A stretch of 48,564 nucleotides of DNA from Isotricha intestinalis (lineage: Eukaryota > Ciliophora > Litostomatea > Vestibuliferida > Isotrichidae): NCBI GenBank assembly GCA_023807065.1, contig JAJJLU010003589.1, forward strand, positions 1 to 48,564, written 5' to 3'. Within the stretch, counting starts at the first letter, position 1. Every line of letters starts with the position of its first letter. The notes below the pieces were generated by a model. It was not told the origin of the DNA. It saw nothing but the letters and a program-made list of their open reading frames with translations, and made no database searches. The translations under genes were made by a program, and so were the position numbers. This document shows positions 19,701 to 28,575 of this stretch, piece by piece.

Positions 19701-20735
19701 AATATATTATTTAATTTGAAAGTTTTTTGGATTTATGTTTCATATGGTATTATTCATTCAATACTTTGTTTTGTTATTCCAGCATATAGTTTAAAAGGTA
19801 TTGTTAATGAAAATGGAAATACTTTTAATAATTGGAGAATTGCTACTGTTAGTTTTTCTCTTGTTATTCATGTTGTTTCCATGAAGTTATTAATTATAAG
19901 TGAGTTTTGGAATATTTTTAGTCTTGCATTTACCATTATTTCTGTTATTTTTTATTATACTGTTTTAGTTGTTTTATGTATTCCTAAAATGGGAAAAATT
20001 TTTCAACCTGAAATTATTGGTGTTTTTAAAGAAATTTTTGGTTCTTATATGAGTTTTATTATTATTATTTTTGGCCCTCTTTTTATTTGTTTACCTGATA
20101 TTATTGTTAAACAAATATTTTTTACTTTTTTTCCTAATCCTAGTGAATATTTGAATAAGTATAAAAAGGATGAAGATTATAACAAAATTTTAATTAATGA
20201 AAATTTATCTACTAATAAATTAGGGATAATTATTATTCAAAAAAATTCTAAAAAATATACTAAAGGATATATTAATGAATCGAAAAAATGGGAAAACAGT
20301 AATTCTAATTCTTTTAAAATTATTCATTCCTTAAAAGACGATTTAAATAATAATACAAAATATCCTTTAAATGATTCTAATTTTGATTCTAAAAACGATA
20401 ATCATATTTTTGAAACTTTAAATAAAGAAGCTATAAATAATAATACGAGTAGAAAAATTAAAAAACATATTAAATCTGAAACAAATATTAAAGGAAAAGA
20501 TTTATTTTCAAATAATTTGTTTAATGATAATTATAATGATAAAAATAGTAATCATCCTAATGAAATTATTCATTCTGATAAACAAAAAAATGTTAATCAC
20601 CTAAATGACTTTTCTGAAAATTCAAGTATGTTTAATAGTTCAAAAAGTAATTCAGATAAAGTTAATGTTAAAGTTATTGAAGAAGAACAAAATAATAACA
20701 GCAGTGTTTTAGGAAAACAAGAAAAATTAATTTAA
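16737..20735 (+). CDS. P4-type ATPase (phospholipid flippase)
   Basis: The product is 1332 residues with the full P4-ATPase plan. An N-terminal FGNNIIKTTKYNLLTLLPKN segment leads into TM1-2 (about 90-130). The actuator loop LDGET (DGET, 206-209) is the dephosphorylation motif. A PISLYV motif in TM4 is typical of lipid flippases. The phosphorylation site is D434 in DKTGTLTQ. The nucleotide-binding domain contains KGAQQLGYEF and FDSERKRMSV. GDGANDVPMI (856-865) is the hinge motif, followed by six C-terminal TM segments. The last 200 or so residues are an Asn/Ser/Lys-rich cytosolic tail. Such pumps move aminophospholipids from the outer to the cytosolic leaflet, usually with a CDC50 subunit, which is not seen in this window. 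It appears complete and intronless. Confidence 0.95.
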   Translation: MSIPQNYYNYQTNSFPNPDSSLSQNEIKENKSLSHRKRTLEGLSMKPKLYEVQFGEKNPYLLNNLKFGNNIIKTTKYNLLTLLPKNLFYQFTRVSNIYFLVVSILTCMSFSPKQPASMIGTFVFVLLFTLCKDGFEDFGRYQQDIKNNNRLVHLLNNGKFIDEKCYKLMPGDIIKIKEDEECTCDILILKSSNKGGYLYLDTKNLDGETNLKEKMSLEELKDISLNENEFSNIQGEIETTESDADLNEWEGLLEVNNQKNIYCCIKNMILKGCIVKNTKFVYGIVIYVGHHTKIMKNSKKPKPKISKIMKIMNKIMYSLFAFTISICAIFSLCSVKFIDKNSKNYTYIFFFYDPNQKKNKPIFRLIIHFFTFFVAYAQIIPISLYVVMEMIKLFQSFLIKYDYEMFDLNIQTPSSCRESGLIEELGQIDFIFSDKTGTLTQNIMEFKKCFINGKVYGAETEFNECNNHKFSINGDMEAYKRLKEKPNNEIEKCDRDILELFFILLSTCHDVFPENENGKIIYQGSSPDDIALVKGAQQLGYEFIEKNFTTIKVYNNINDELLEFEIYCILPFDSERKRMSVILKDLKNNKYILFSKGSDSVMLQGIQSYNPLITKFSYQKQQEEIEQILNKFSREGLRILIMGFRELSPKYFTSVIKKYNETRKHNPNKLYELYNEIERDLTFLGCSAIEDKLQEGVPETINILMTCGIRLWVLTGDKQDTAEQIGRQCHLIDNDMKLFNLSTFDGNRNDLYEKMSLLVEQFDLEQFLEENKLDLDQIMDTLSEEGTIEEQIGNIALIIDGITLLNVLNDKHLRKMFFLLGVISKSVICCRVSPNQKSQVIKLVKSYGNFVTLSIGDGANDVPMILEASIGIGISGKEGTQAVRSADYAIGQFRFLEKLILFYGRNGYIKISKYICYYFYKNILLVFTELLFVFYNGFSGQIFFPDWYATMFNAVFTSWPCLFVFAFEKEHDILTCKKFPVLYRAGPKNILFNLKVFWIYVSYGIIHSILCFVIPAYSLKGIVNENGNTFNNWRIATVSFSLVIHVVSMKLLIISEFWNIFSLAFTIISVIFYYTVLVVLCIPKMGKIFQPEIIGVFKEIFGSYMSFIIIIFGPLFICLPDIIVKQIFFTFFPNPSEYLNKYKKDEDYNKILINENLSTNKLGIIIIQKNSKKYTKGYINESKKWENSNSNSFKIIHSLKDDLNNNTKYPLNDSNFDSKNDNHIFETLNKEAINNNTSRKIKKHIKSETNIKGKDLFSNNLFNDNYNDKNSNHPNEIIHSDKQKNVNHLNDFSENSSMFNSSKSNSDKVNVKVIEEEQNNNSSVLGKQEKLI

Positions 20736-21520
20736 TAAAAGATATGTATTTTAATTATATTAATTATAGATATATATACCATTTCATGTTTATAATTATA
20801 AATTTATTATTTTTTCACTTAATCATATCTATAATATTTTATATTATTAAAAATTTTATTTATGAATTAGATTTTGTTATCTTTCAAATGATAAAAGATA
20901 TATAAAGAACAAACTTAGATGTTATGAAAAATAAGTTAAGTAAATAAATATTAATTAATTATAAACAACGACACCAAAATTAATTATAATTTATTAATTA
21001 ATAACTGAATGGAAATTTAATTAAACTCCCAAAATTAAATATTTTTTTGAATGAACATTTTGATTGAATTGTGCATTTTATACCATCAAAAATATTCAGT
21101 AAATTAATTCCAGACTTTTTTAGTTATCTAGACTTGCTTTTTTTGATTAAAAATTACAATAAAAGATTAATATGAAAACTTTTTATTTCCTATTATTCTC
21201 AATCATAAAGAATACTGTAAATAAAATTTATTATAAAAATAAATTACTCCTTTAGTTTATCATTTAAAATGAATGGATTTTTTTAAATCATTTTCAAACA
21301 CATATCAAAATAAAGAGATTGTAATCAGTGCTTTATAACTAAAAAATTATAATTTATAAAAAGTTTAAAAATATTAATTAATTTTTTTAATTATTATTCA
21401 TCAATAATAAATTGAATTAATTAAATATAAAGTAATTTAATTCCAACATTTAATATTGAAAAATAATAGTATATTTAAATAATTTATTTTTCTTATTTTT
21501 TTATTTTTTGATAAAAAAAG
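20736..21520. other. Intergenic, A/T-rich, no gene seen
   Basis: This is a 785-bp spacer between two plus-strand genes. Only short frames occur, and a slightly less biased patch lies near 20930-21130. I see no RNA gene, repeat or coding relic that I can support. Confidence 0.5.
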
Positions 21521-22705
21521 ATGAATAAAAATGGTGGAGAAGATATTGTAAGAGTATATAATTACATTATCGAATTAACGAATATAAAACCAAAGGATAT
21601 TGAAATTAAAAAATTACCTGAATTTTATTATGAAAGTTTATTAGATTTAGAAATTGAAATCAGCAATGATTTTTCAAATGAAAACTTTGAAAAATTAATA
21701 CAGTTATATTTAACGGGAATTAAAATATATATTGAAAAAAATGACACAGAAAAAGCCCAAGGACTCGGAATTAGGGTAATTAATTTCTTATCAAATTCAG
21801 AAGTTATTAAAAAGTTAAAAGAAAGAAAAAAAGAAGAAAAAAATAAAAGTTTATTTTCTAGTGAAAAATTAAACAAAGAAGAAGATAAATTTGAAAATCT
21901 TAAAATTGAAATTTCTCAAAAAAATTCTCCCAAGAAAAAAATAGGAGGAATAAATTTAATTCAAAAAATTGAAAAGCAAAATACTTTCAATATTTCTCAT
22001 GAAAAAAATAAAATTCAAAGAAAATTAAATGATTATTATAAAAATTCAAAAAATATAAAATTAATTGTTGAGCAAGAATTAAATAAACAAAAAAAATCCT
22101 TTGAATTAAGAAGAAGAAATAAATTTGAAAATAAAAAAATTAATTTAGAAAAAGAAAATTGCACAGTTTTAACTACTGAAACAACTGAATTAGATGAATC
22201 TCAAAATTTTGAAATGATGGATTTAAATAATAACGAATCAAATAAAAAAATAATTGAAGATATATATAAATTTAAAGTAAATTTACCTTTAAAACATAAG
22301 AAAAATTTACTTAATTTAAAAAATCAAATTGATAATTATATAGTTAATTATGCTAATAATATTTATGATAATTATTTTATGAAAAGTTCAGAAAAAATTA
22401 AAACTATACTTGAAGAAAAATATTTAAAATATGTTGAAATTCATAAAGAATATTGTACAAAGATGAAAAATATTAAATTTCTTTTATCAATTGATGAAGA
22501 TACTAATGATGAAGAAATTAATGAAATTCTTGATTCAATGAAAAAAGAAGAAAATGAAATCATTAATAAAATGAATGCAGATTATGATAAACTACTTACA
22601 CATGAAATATCGAATTTTAAAAAAGATAATTTAAAAAATTTTCCCCCTATTTTAGAAGAAAAAATTAAACGTGATATTTATTCTGAATTAAACAAAATGT
22701 TTTAA
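21521..22705 (+). CDS. Unknown helical/coiled-coil protein
   Basis: I do not recognise this 394-residue protein. The N-terminal 100 residues form a compact helical region (EDIVRVYNYIIELTNIKPKD, then FEKLIQLYLTGIKIYIEKND and TEKAQGLGIRVINFLSN) that could be a helical bundle, perhaps MIT/TPR-like. The middle (about 105-235) is charged and disordered with a helix of RRRNKFENKK type. The C-terminal 150 residues are long amphipathic helices (KFKVNLPLKHKKNLLNLKNQ, then EKIKTILEEKYLKYVEIHKE). No membrane segment or catalytic motif is visible. It lies 249 bp upstream of the polo kinase gene on the same strand. Confidence 0.75.
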   Translation: MNKNGGEDIVRVYNYIIELTNIKPKDIEIKKLPEFYYESLLDLEIEISNDFSNENFEKLIQLYLTGIKIYIEKNDTEKAQGLGIRVINFLSNSEVIKKLKERKKEEKNKSLFSSEKLNKEEDKFENLKIEISQKNSPKKKIGGINLIQKIEKQNTFNISHEKNKIQRKLNDYYKNSKNIKLIVEQELNKQKKSFELRRRNKFENKKINLEKENCTVLTTETTELDESQNFEMMDLNNNESNKKIIEDIYKFKVNLPLKHKKNLLNLKNQIDNYIVNYANNIYDNYFMKSSEKIKTILEEKYLKYVEIHKEYCTKMKNIKFLLSIDEDTNDEEINEILDSMKKEENEIINKMNADYDKLLTHEISNFKKDNLKNFPPILEEKIKRDIYSELNKMF

Positions 22706-22954
22706 AGGAAACATATAAATATGTTTTATTTCAAAATTTTTTGTTCTTTTTATTGTAGATATAAATCAAAAAAATTAGAATTTAATTATTGAATTATATA
22801 TATTATTTTTGATTTTTTAAAAAAAACCAATTATAATATAAATATATAAAAAAATCTTTGAAAAACCATAATAATATTAAAAAGAAAATTAATTAATTTA
22901 AATATAAATACTTAACATCTAATTTAAAATTAAAAAAAAACATTTAAGAAAAAA

Positions 22955-24745
22955 ATGAACACAACAGATAAAATAGATGCTCAAATAATAGTTGAAGAAA
23001 AAATAGTAAAATTAAACGGTGAAATTCAAATAAGGAAATATCAAAAAGGAAGATTATTAGGAAAAGGAGGATTTGCACGTTGCTATGAATTTATAAATTT
23101 AGAAACAAAAGAAGTAACAGCTGCAAAAATAATACCAAAAAAAGCTTTAGTTAAAAGCAGAGCAAAACAAAAATTAATTTCTGAAATAAAAATACATAAA
23201 AGTCTTCATCATCCTAATATAGTATCATTTGTTCATTATTTTGAAGATACAGAAAATGTATATTTATTAATTGAAATATGTCATAATCAAACATTAAATG
23301 ATTTATTAAAAAGAAGAAAAAAATTAACAGAATTAGAAATTCAATGTTATACAGTTCAATTAATTAAAGCTTTAAAATATTTACATTCTCATAGAATAAT
23401 TCATAGAGATTTAAAATTAGGAAATTTATTTATTTCAGATAAAATGGAATTAAAAGTAGGTGATTTTGGTTTAGCAACAAAATTAGAATTTGATGGAGAA
23501 AGAAAAAGAACAGTTTGTGGAACTCCAAATTATATTGCACCTGAAATTTTAGAAGGTAAATCTGGTCATTCATATGAAGTTGATATTTGGAGTTTAGGAG
23601 TAATAATATATACTTTAATTATTGGGAAACCTCCTTTTGAAACTAATAATGTTAAAGAAACTTATAAGAGAATTAAAATGGGAAATTATACTTTCCCAGA
23701 AAATGCTTTATTATCTAATCCTACTAAAGATATTATTCAAAAAATTTTAGTTTTAGATCCTAATCAAAGACCTAGTTTAGATGATATTTTATTAAGCGAT
23801 TTTTTTAATATGGGAATTACTATTCCTAAAGTTATGCAACATTCTACTTTAGCTTGTCCACCTAATTTAAATTATATTAAGCAATTTATTCCTGATGTTG
23901 GTAATAATGGAATTGTTAATAACTTTGTTAGTAAAGGTATTAAGAAAAATATTAATAATAGTGATTTGAGTATTAGTAGTGCTGATAATAATAATAAAAG
24001 TGAAAGTGAAAGAAGTAAAATTTCTAATTATAAACATGAGAGAAAATATAGTAAAAATACTAAAGATATTCAAATATTAAATTTTCCAGAAGCAAACAGT
24101 ATATATATTAAAAAATGGATTGATTATTCTATGAAATATGGTTTGGGATATATTTTATCTAATGGTCATGTAGGAGTTTATTTTAATGATAGTTCAAAAA
24201 TAATTTATAAACCAAATGGGATGAATTTTATTTATATTGAAAGAAAAGGTGATAGAACTGAAAATATTTCTGCACATGATTTTAATGAGAATTTAAATAG
24301 AGATTTAAATAAAAAAGTTATTTTATTAAATCATTTTAAATCTTATTTATTAGAAGAGGCAAAAAATACAATTATTGAAAAAAAGATATCTGAAAATATA
24401 GATGAAAATAAATATGTATATTTAAAAAAATGGATGAAAACTAAACATGCCTCTTTATTTAGATTATCAAATAAATTAATTCAAGTTTGTTTTATTGATC
24501 AAACTGAAATTCATTTAAGTTCAGAAACAAAATTAGCAACTTATGTGAATAAAAAGGGTGAAAGATTAACTTTTCATTTAGCTAATGCTTTTGATTCAAA
24601 TAATATTGAAATGATTAAAAGATTAAGATATACTAAACAAATTCTAATGCATATGTTAACAGCTAGAACTATTCCAAATAATAATGTTAATAATACCCAA
24701 AATACTAATTCTACAACTAAAGCAGAATCAATGAGTCATTTATAA
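22955..24745 (+). CDS. PLK: Polo-like kinase (Ser/Thr kinase with two polo boxes)
   Basis: The product is 596 residues. The kinase domain (about 29-285) has the glycine loop GKGGFARCYE (36-45), the invariant lysine K58, the catalytic loop HRDLKLGN (150-157), DFG (170-172) and an activation loop RTVCGTPNYIAPEIL whose T187 corresponds to the activating threonine of PLK1. Polo box 1 (about 380-432) is very well conserved (YIKKWIDYSMKYGLGYILSN, W388). Polo box 2 (about 485-545) is recognisable, but the phosphopeptide pincer reads DQTE (515-518) where PLK1 has DHTK. The linker (about 325-375) is Asn/Ser-rich. Polo kinases control mitotic entry, centrosome/basal-body function and cytokinesis. It appears complete with no intron. 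Confidence 0.95.
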   Translation: MNTTDKIDAQIIVEEKIVKLNGEIQIRKYQKGRLLGKGGFARCYEFINLETKEVTAAKIIPKKALVKSRAKQKLISEIKIHKSLHHPNIVSFVHYFEDTENVYLLIEICHNQTLNDLLKRRKKLTELEIQCYTVQLIKALKYLHSHRIIHRDLKLGNLFISDKMELKVGDFGLATKLEFDGERKRTVCGTPNYIAPEILEGKSGHSYEVDIWSLGVIIYTLIIGKPPFETNNVKETYKRIKMGNYTFPENALLSNPTKDIIQKILVLDPNQRPSLDDILLSDFFNMGITIPKVMQHSTLACPPNLNYIKQFIPDVGNNGIVNNFVSKGIKKNINNSDLSISSADNNNKSESERSKISNYKHERKYSKNTKDIQILNFPEANSIYIKKWIDYSMKYGLGYILSNGHVGVYFNDSSKIIYKPNGMNFIYIERKGDRTENISAHDFNENLNRDLNKKVILLNHFKSYLLEEAKNTIIEKKISENIDENKYVYLKKWMKTKHASLFRLSNKLIQVCFIDQTEIHLSSETKLATYVNKKGERLTFHLANAFDSNNIEMIKRLRYTKQILMHMLTARTIPNNNVNNTQNTNSTTKAESMSHL

Positions 24746-24866
24746 TCAATATTTTTTATATGTTTTATTTTTTTATATTTATTATATTTTAATTATTTTT
24801 TTTAGTTTTTTTTTAAGTATTACTCTAATTTAAATAATAAGCTTTTTAAAATATATATTTCTAATA

Positions 24867-27800
24867 TTAAAATTTGGAAAGAAAATTGCATAATTTACAA
24901 AGCTTTTTATTATTATTTTTAATTCCTTGTACCATTAAAACTGAATATAGAATACAAGAGATAAAGGAAAACAAATTTAAAATTATAAATGAAAAAAATG
25001 CATCTAAAAATAAATGTTTTTTTGTTCCAACAAAAATTCCACAAAAGAAAGAAATATGACACCATAAAAATATTATAAAAAATATTTGAATTATACTTAA
25101 AAGTATTAATTTAAATGTTCTATTATTATTGTTTTTTTCATTTAATTTGTCATTATTTTTATATAAGAATACATGTTTTAAAATACAATTAATAATATTT
25201 GTAACAATAATTATACAAATTAAATAAGGAAATGAATAAAAGAAATCATAATCATTTGAATTTCTTTTAAAAATGTGAGATATTCTTTTATTAAATTGGA
25301 AAAAAATATTTAATAAAAGTATAATTGCAATAGTAAAAATAAACATTGAAATTTTAATTGATTTATTATAATAATCTTTATTCACAAAAGTAAAAAGAAT
25401 AATTTGTGATTCATGAATCAAAGAAATATATATATCAAGACAAGATTTATTAACTTTATTCTCATTTTCTTTTTCAGATGGAGTTTCTAAATTTTCATAT
25501 TCAGTATTAGTTTTTTTCATTAATTCATTTTCAGAATTTAATTTTTTCTTAGAATTATTTGTTTCAGAATCTGAAACTAAAGTGTTTTTTTTTTCAATTT
25601 CCTTTTCATTTTTATTTTTTTCCTCAATTTCAGTTTCTACATTTTCATTTGAATTTTTCGGTGGATTTGATATTTCTATTTCATTTTGATGAGAATAATG
25701 CTTTTGAATTAAATTATTTTTAAAAGATAAAAATATAAATACTGATTCCAATAAAAATAAAATCAAAGAAATCCAAAATCCAGGATTTTTAGATAATTTT
25801 TGTTTTGTTTCTTTAGTACATTTTAATATTCTGAAATTTTCATTGCTATATGAATTATTATTTTCAAATTGAGGATATAAATAATCAAATTCGTTTTCTT
25901 TTAAATTAATTTGTGTTTTTATTTTACATTGACAATCAACAATTCTCTTATTATAATCATAACTTAAAAAAGAACAATAATTTGATTCACAGAATTTTAA
26001 ATTTGAATCATAAAAATATTTTCTTCTATCTTCAATAGTTACATCATTCCCATTTGAATCAGTAAATTTTGAACAAACATCATAATAGAATTTATTAGAT
26101 GAATTTAAAGCATCATAATTATTATTTTTTTCATAAATACTTTCAGCAATTAATTTATTTTTATCTTTTAAAGTACTTGATATTTTAATATAAGAATTCT
26201 TATCTAATATATTTTCAATATTAATTTTTTCTCCTTCTAAATCATAAAAACTATATTCAATTTGATCAGTTAATCCATTAGAATTTTTCACATTAATTTG
26301 AAGAATATAAAAACTAGAAGAATTAATTGTTGAAGTAATTTTATTATAATTATCATCTAATAAATTAATATAAGATCCAGAAATAATATTACCAAAAGAA
26401 TCAATTTTTTCATTAGAAATTTCAGGAGAAACTATTTTTAATACTCTTAATTCAAAATTATCTTGAGAAACAACTAATTGTCTGTTATAATAATCAATAA
26501 CATTAGATTCAGCGTTTCTAACCACATTTTCACTATTATTATTATTAGTATTATCTGGATTTGTGTCATTATTATTGGTGTTATTTGTATTATCTCCGCC
26601 AGTTTCATTAGATGTTGAATTTTCTGAACTTTTAATATTAATACAAATATTATTTTCACTTTCTGTATAATTATTATCAGGGCATTTAATTGCACATTCA
26701 TTTGTATCATTTAACAATTTTGGATAATTTTCTGGACAGTCATTATCAATTAAACATATTTTAATATCATTATCAATATCATTATACCATTTATTTACAT
26801 TTATATCACATTCAATACAACTATGATTGCTAATAACTAGATAATAATTTTCAATACAACTAATACACATATTACTTTCTTCAGTAGCATCACCAGCACA
26901 TCTTTTACATTTATCATAACATTTTTGAAAAATTTGATTAGTAGAATTGTAATAATAATAATCAATTAATTCAGTAGATATATAACATTGAGATCTATTA
27001 TTATATAATGGAAAATAATTACTATCACAATTTATACAACTCATATTTGATGCATTTTCAGAATATGAATCGCAAGAACCACAAGATGGATAACATACTT
27101 TTACTGGTATTATAAAAGAATCTGCATAAAAGTCTTCTTCTGTATATGAAAAATCAAAATGGTAATTTCCATTTGAAGGCGCTTTATATTGTAATGTATA
27201 TGTTGACTTTGTATATGTTGTCTCTCCATAATATACTTTATTTATTAAATCCAATGTTTGAAGTTGAGATTCTGTTAATTTTGAAAAATCAATTAATTCT
27301 TCTAGTTTTATTGTTGTTTCTTCATTTGATTTTAAATGAACTTCATATGAATCATAAAATAAAGGCAATTGTTTAGGTAAAGATAAAGATGAAATATATA
27401 CTTTATGATTATTTTCATGAGATAAAATAATTTTAAAATTATTTTGATTTATAGAAATTAAATTATAAGAATCACAATCAAAAGAAATTTCTATTTCAAC
27501 TTCACCTTTCCCCATTTCAACGGGATCAGGACTAAATCCATATCTAAAAATAATTGGAATACCATAATTTATCATTGTATATATATGATGATTGTCACTT
27601 TTAGAAAAAGATAAAGTTTTAATTGAATATGACATTAAATAACCTATTGCTGGATTTGATATATATGAAATTATTTTTTTTTCAATGTCAAAAAATATAC
27701 CTAATATAATATAATTTGAATCACCTCCACCACAAACTGAAATTAATTTATTTGAAAGTTTTATTAATACGAAATCGGTCATTGAAGTTGATGATAAATA

Positions 27801-28502
27801 ATCTTTTTCTTTAATTTGGAGATTTGATAATGATAATAATAAATATTTTAATCTTTTATCATTTGCTTTATGAACACAAAAAATATTTTCATCATCAAAA
27901 AATTCACAAGATAAATATGACCATAATAATTCTAATAAATCACCTTCTGATAATGAAATTTCATTCTGAATTATGTTTAATCTATCTAAATATTCAATTG
28001 AATTTGTTTCTTTATTAAATAAAAATTTTAATATATAATAATCCATTGTTTCTTCAGTTGAATTATAATATGAATAAGAAAGTAATATTATATTATTGTT
28101 TGAATTATAATTCAAAGAACAAGGAATATTTGGGATTTTTAAATTTACATCATTGACATTGTAAGAAATTGAATTTATAATTTCTCCTTTTGAATTTACT
28201 AAGGATAATAAATTGTTGTTTGAACAAGAAAGAAAAAATGATTCGTTTGAAAATGTATAAATATCTGAATAATCATTAGTTAATAAATTAAAAGAGGAAA
28301 TTGTTTTTAAATTATTATTTTCATCAATAGAATATAAAACATTATTTGTGAAAAGATAAGTTGAACTTTCATTAATATTTAAAATTTTTTTTATTTTTTC
28401 TCCATTGTTCAAGTCAATTGTTTTAAATTCAGATAAACCAAAAGATTTAAAAATTTGAATTTGAATTATTGACAAAAACCAAAATAAAAAAGAAAGATTC
28501 AT
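24867..28502 (-). CDS. Large Cys-rich polytopic cell-surface protein
   Basis: The product is 1211 residues. An N-terminal signal peptide (about 1-22, NLSFLFWFLSIIQIQIF) is followed by a 450-residue beta-rich ectodomain with many N-x-S/T sites. Next is a Cys-rich region (about 465-630) with furin/GFR-like spacing (CYPSCGSCDSY, SCINCDSNYFP, CYDKCKRCAGDA, CISCIENYYL). A low-complexity Asn/Thr spacer follows (about 635-665), then a second ectodomain with six Cys near 830-885. One TM lies near 905-927, then an acidic Lys/Glu loop, then about four more TM helices to the end (after 1040). Similar plans with Cys-rich ectodomains are frequent in ciliates and other protists; the role is unknown (receptor or adhesion are guesses). 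It is 121 bp from the polo kinase stop, tail-to-tail. Confidence 0.8.
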   Translation of the reverse strand: MNLSFLFWFLSIIQIQIFKSFGLSEFKTIDLNNGEKIKKILNINESSTYLFTNNVLYSIDENNNLKTISSFNLLTNDYSDIYTFSNESFFLSCSNNNLLSLVNSKGEIINSISYNVNDVNLKIPNIPCSLNYNSNNNIILLSYSYYNSTEETMDYYILKFLFNKETNSIEYLDRLNIIQNEISLSEGDLLELLWSYLSCEFFDDENIFCVHKANDKRLKYLLLSLSNLQIKEKDYLSSTSMTDFVLIKLSNKLISVCGGGDSNYIILGIFFDIEKKIISYISNPAIGYLMSYSIKTLSFSKSDNHHIYTMINYGIPIIFRYGFSPDPVEMGKGEVEIEISFDCDSYNLISINQNNFKIILSHENNHKVYISSLSLPKQLPLFYDSYEVHLKSNEETTIKLEELIDFSKLTESQLQTLDLINKVYYGETTYTKSTYTLQYKAPSNGNYHFDFSYTEEDFYADSFIIPVKVCYPSCGSCDSYSENASNMSCINCDSNYFPLYNNRSQCYISTELIDYYYYNSTNQIFQKCYDKCKRCAGDATEESNMCISCIENYYLVISNHSCIECDINVNKWYNDIDNDIKICLIDNDCPENYPKLLNDTNECAIKCPDNNYTESENNICINIKSSENSTSNETGGDNTNNTNNNDTNPDNTNNNNSENVVRNAESNVIDYYNRQLVVSQDNFELRVLKIVSPEISNEKIDSFGNIISGSYINLLDDNYNKITSTINSSSFYILQINVKNSNGLTDQIEYSFYDLEGEKINIENILDKNSYIKISSTLKDKNKLIAESIYEKNNNYDALNSSNKFYYDVCSKFTDSNGNDVTIEDRRKYFYDSNLKFCESNYCSFLSYDYNKRIVDCQCKIKTQINLKENEFDYLYPQFENNNSYSNENFRILKCTKETKQKLSKNPGFWISLILFLLESVFIFLSFKNNLIQKHYSHQNEIEISNPPKNSNENVETEIEEKNKNEKEIEKKNTLVSDSETNNSKKKLNSENELMKKTNTEYENLETPSEKENENKVNKSCLDIYISLIHESQIILFTFVNKDYYNKSIKISMFIFTIAIILLLNIFFQFNKRISHIFKRNSNDYDFFYSFPYLICIIIVTNIINCILKHVFLYKNNDKLNEKNNNNRTFKLILLSIIQIFFIIFLWCHISFFCGIFVGTKKHLFLDAFFSFIILNLFSFISCILYSVLMVQGIKNNNKKLCKLCNFLSKF

Positions 28503-28575
28503 TTATTAAACAAATAAAAAAAATATAAATATTATAATTATAAATATAATTAAAGCTTTCGTTAAATTTAATTAA

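Noticed and set aside
26474..26710. Second minus-strand frame inside the Cys-rich protein gene
   Set aside because: It overlaps the true frame in a low-complexity Asn/Thr spacer and has no recognisable features.
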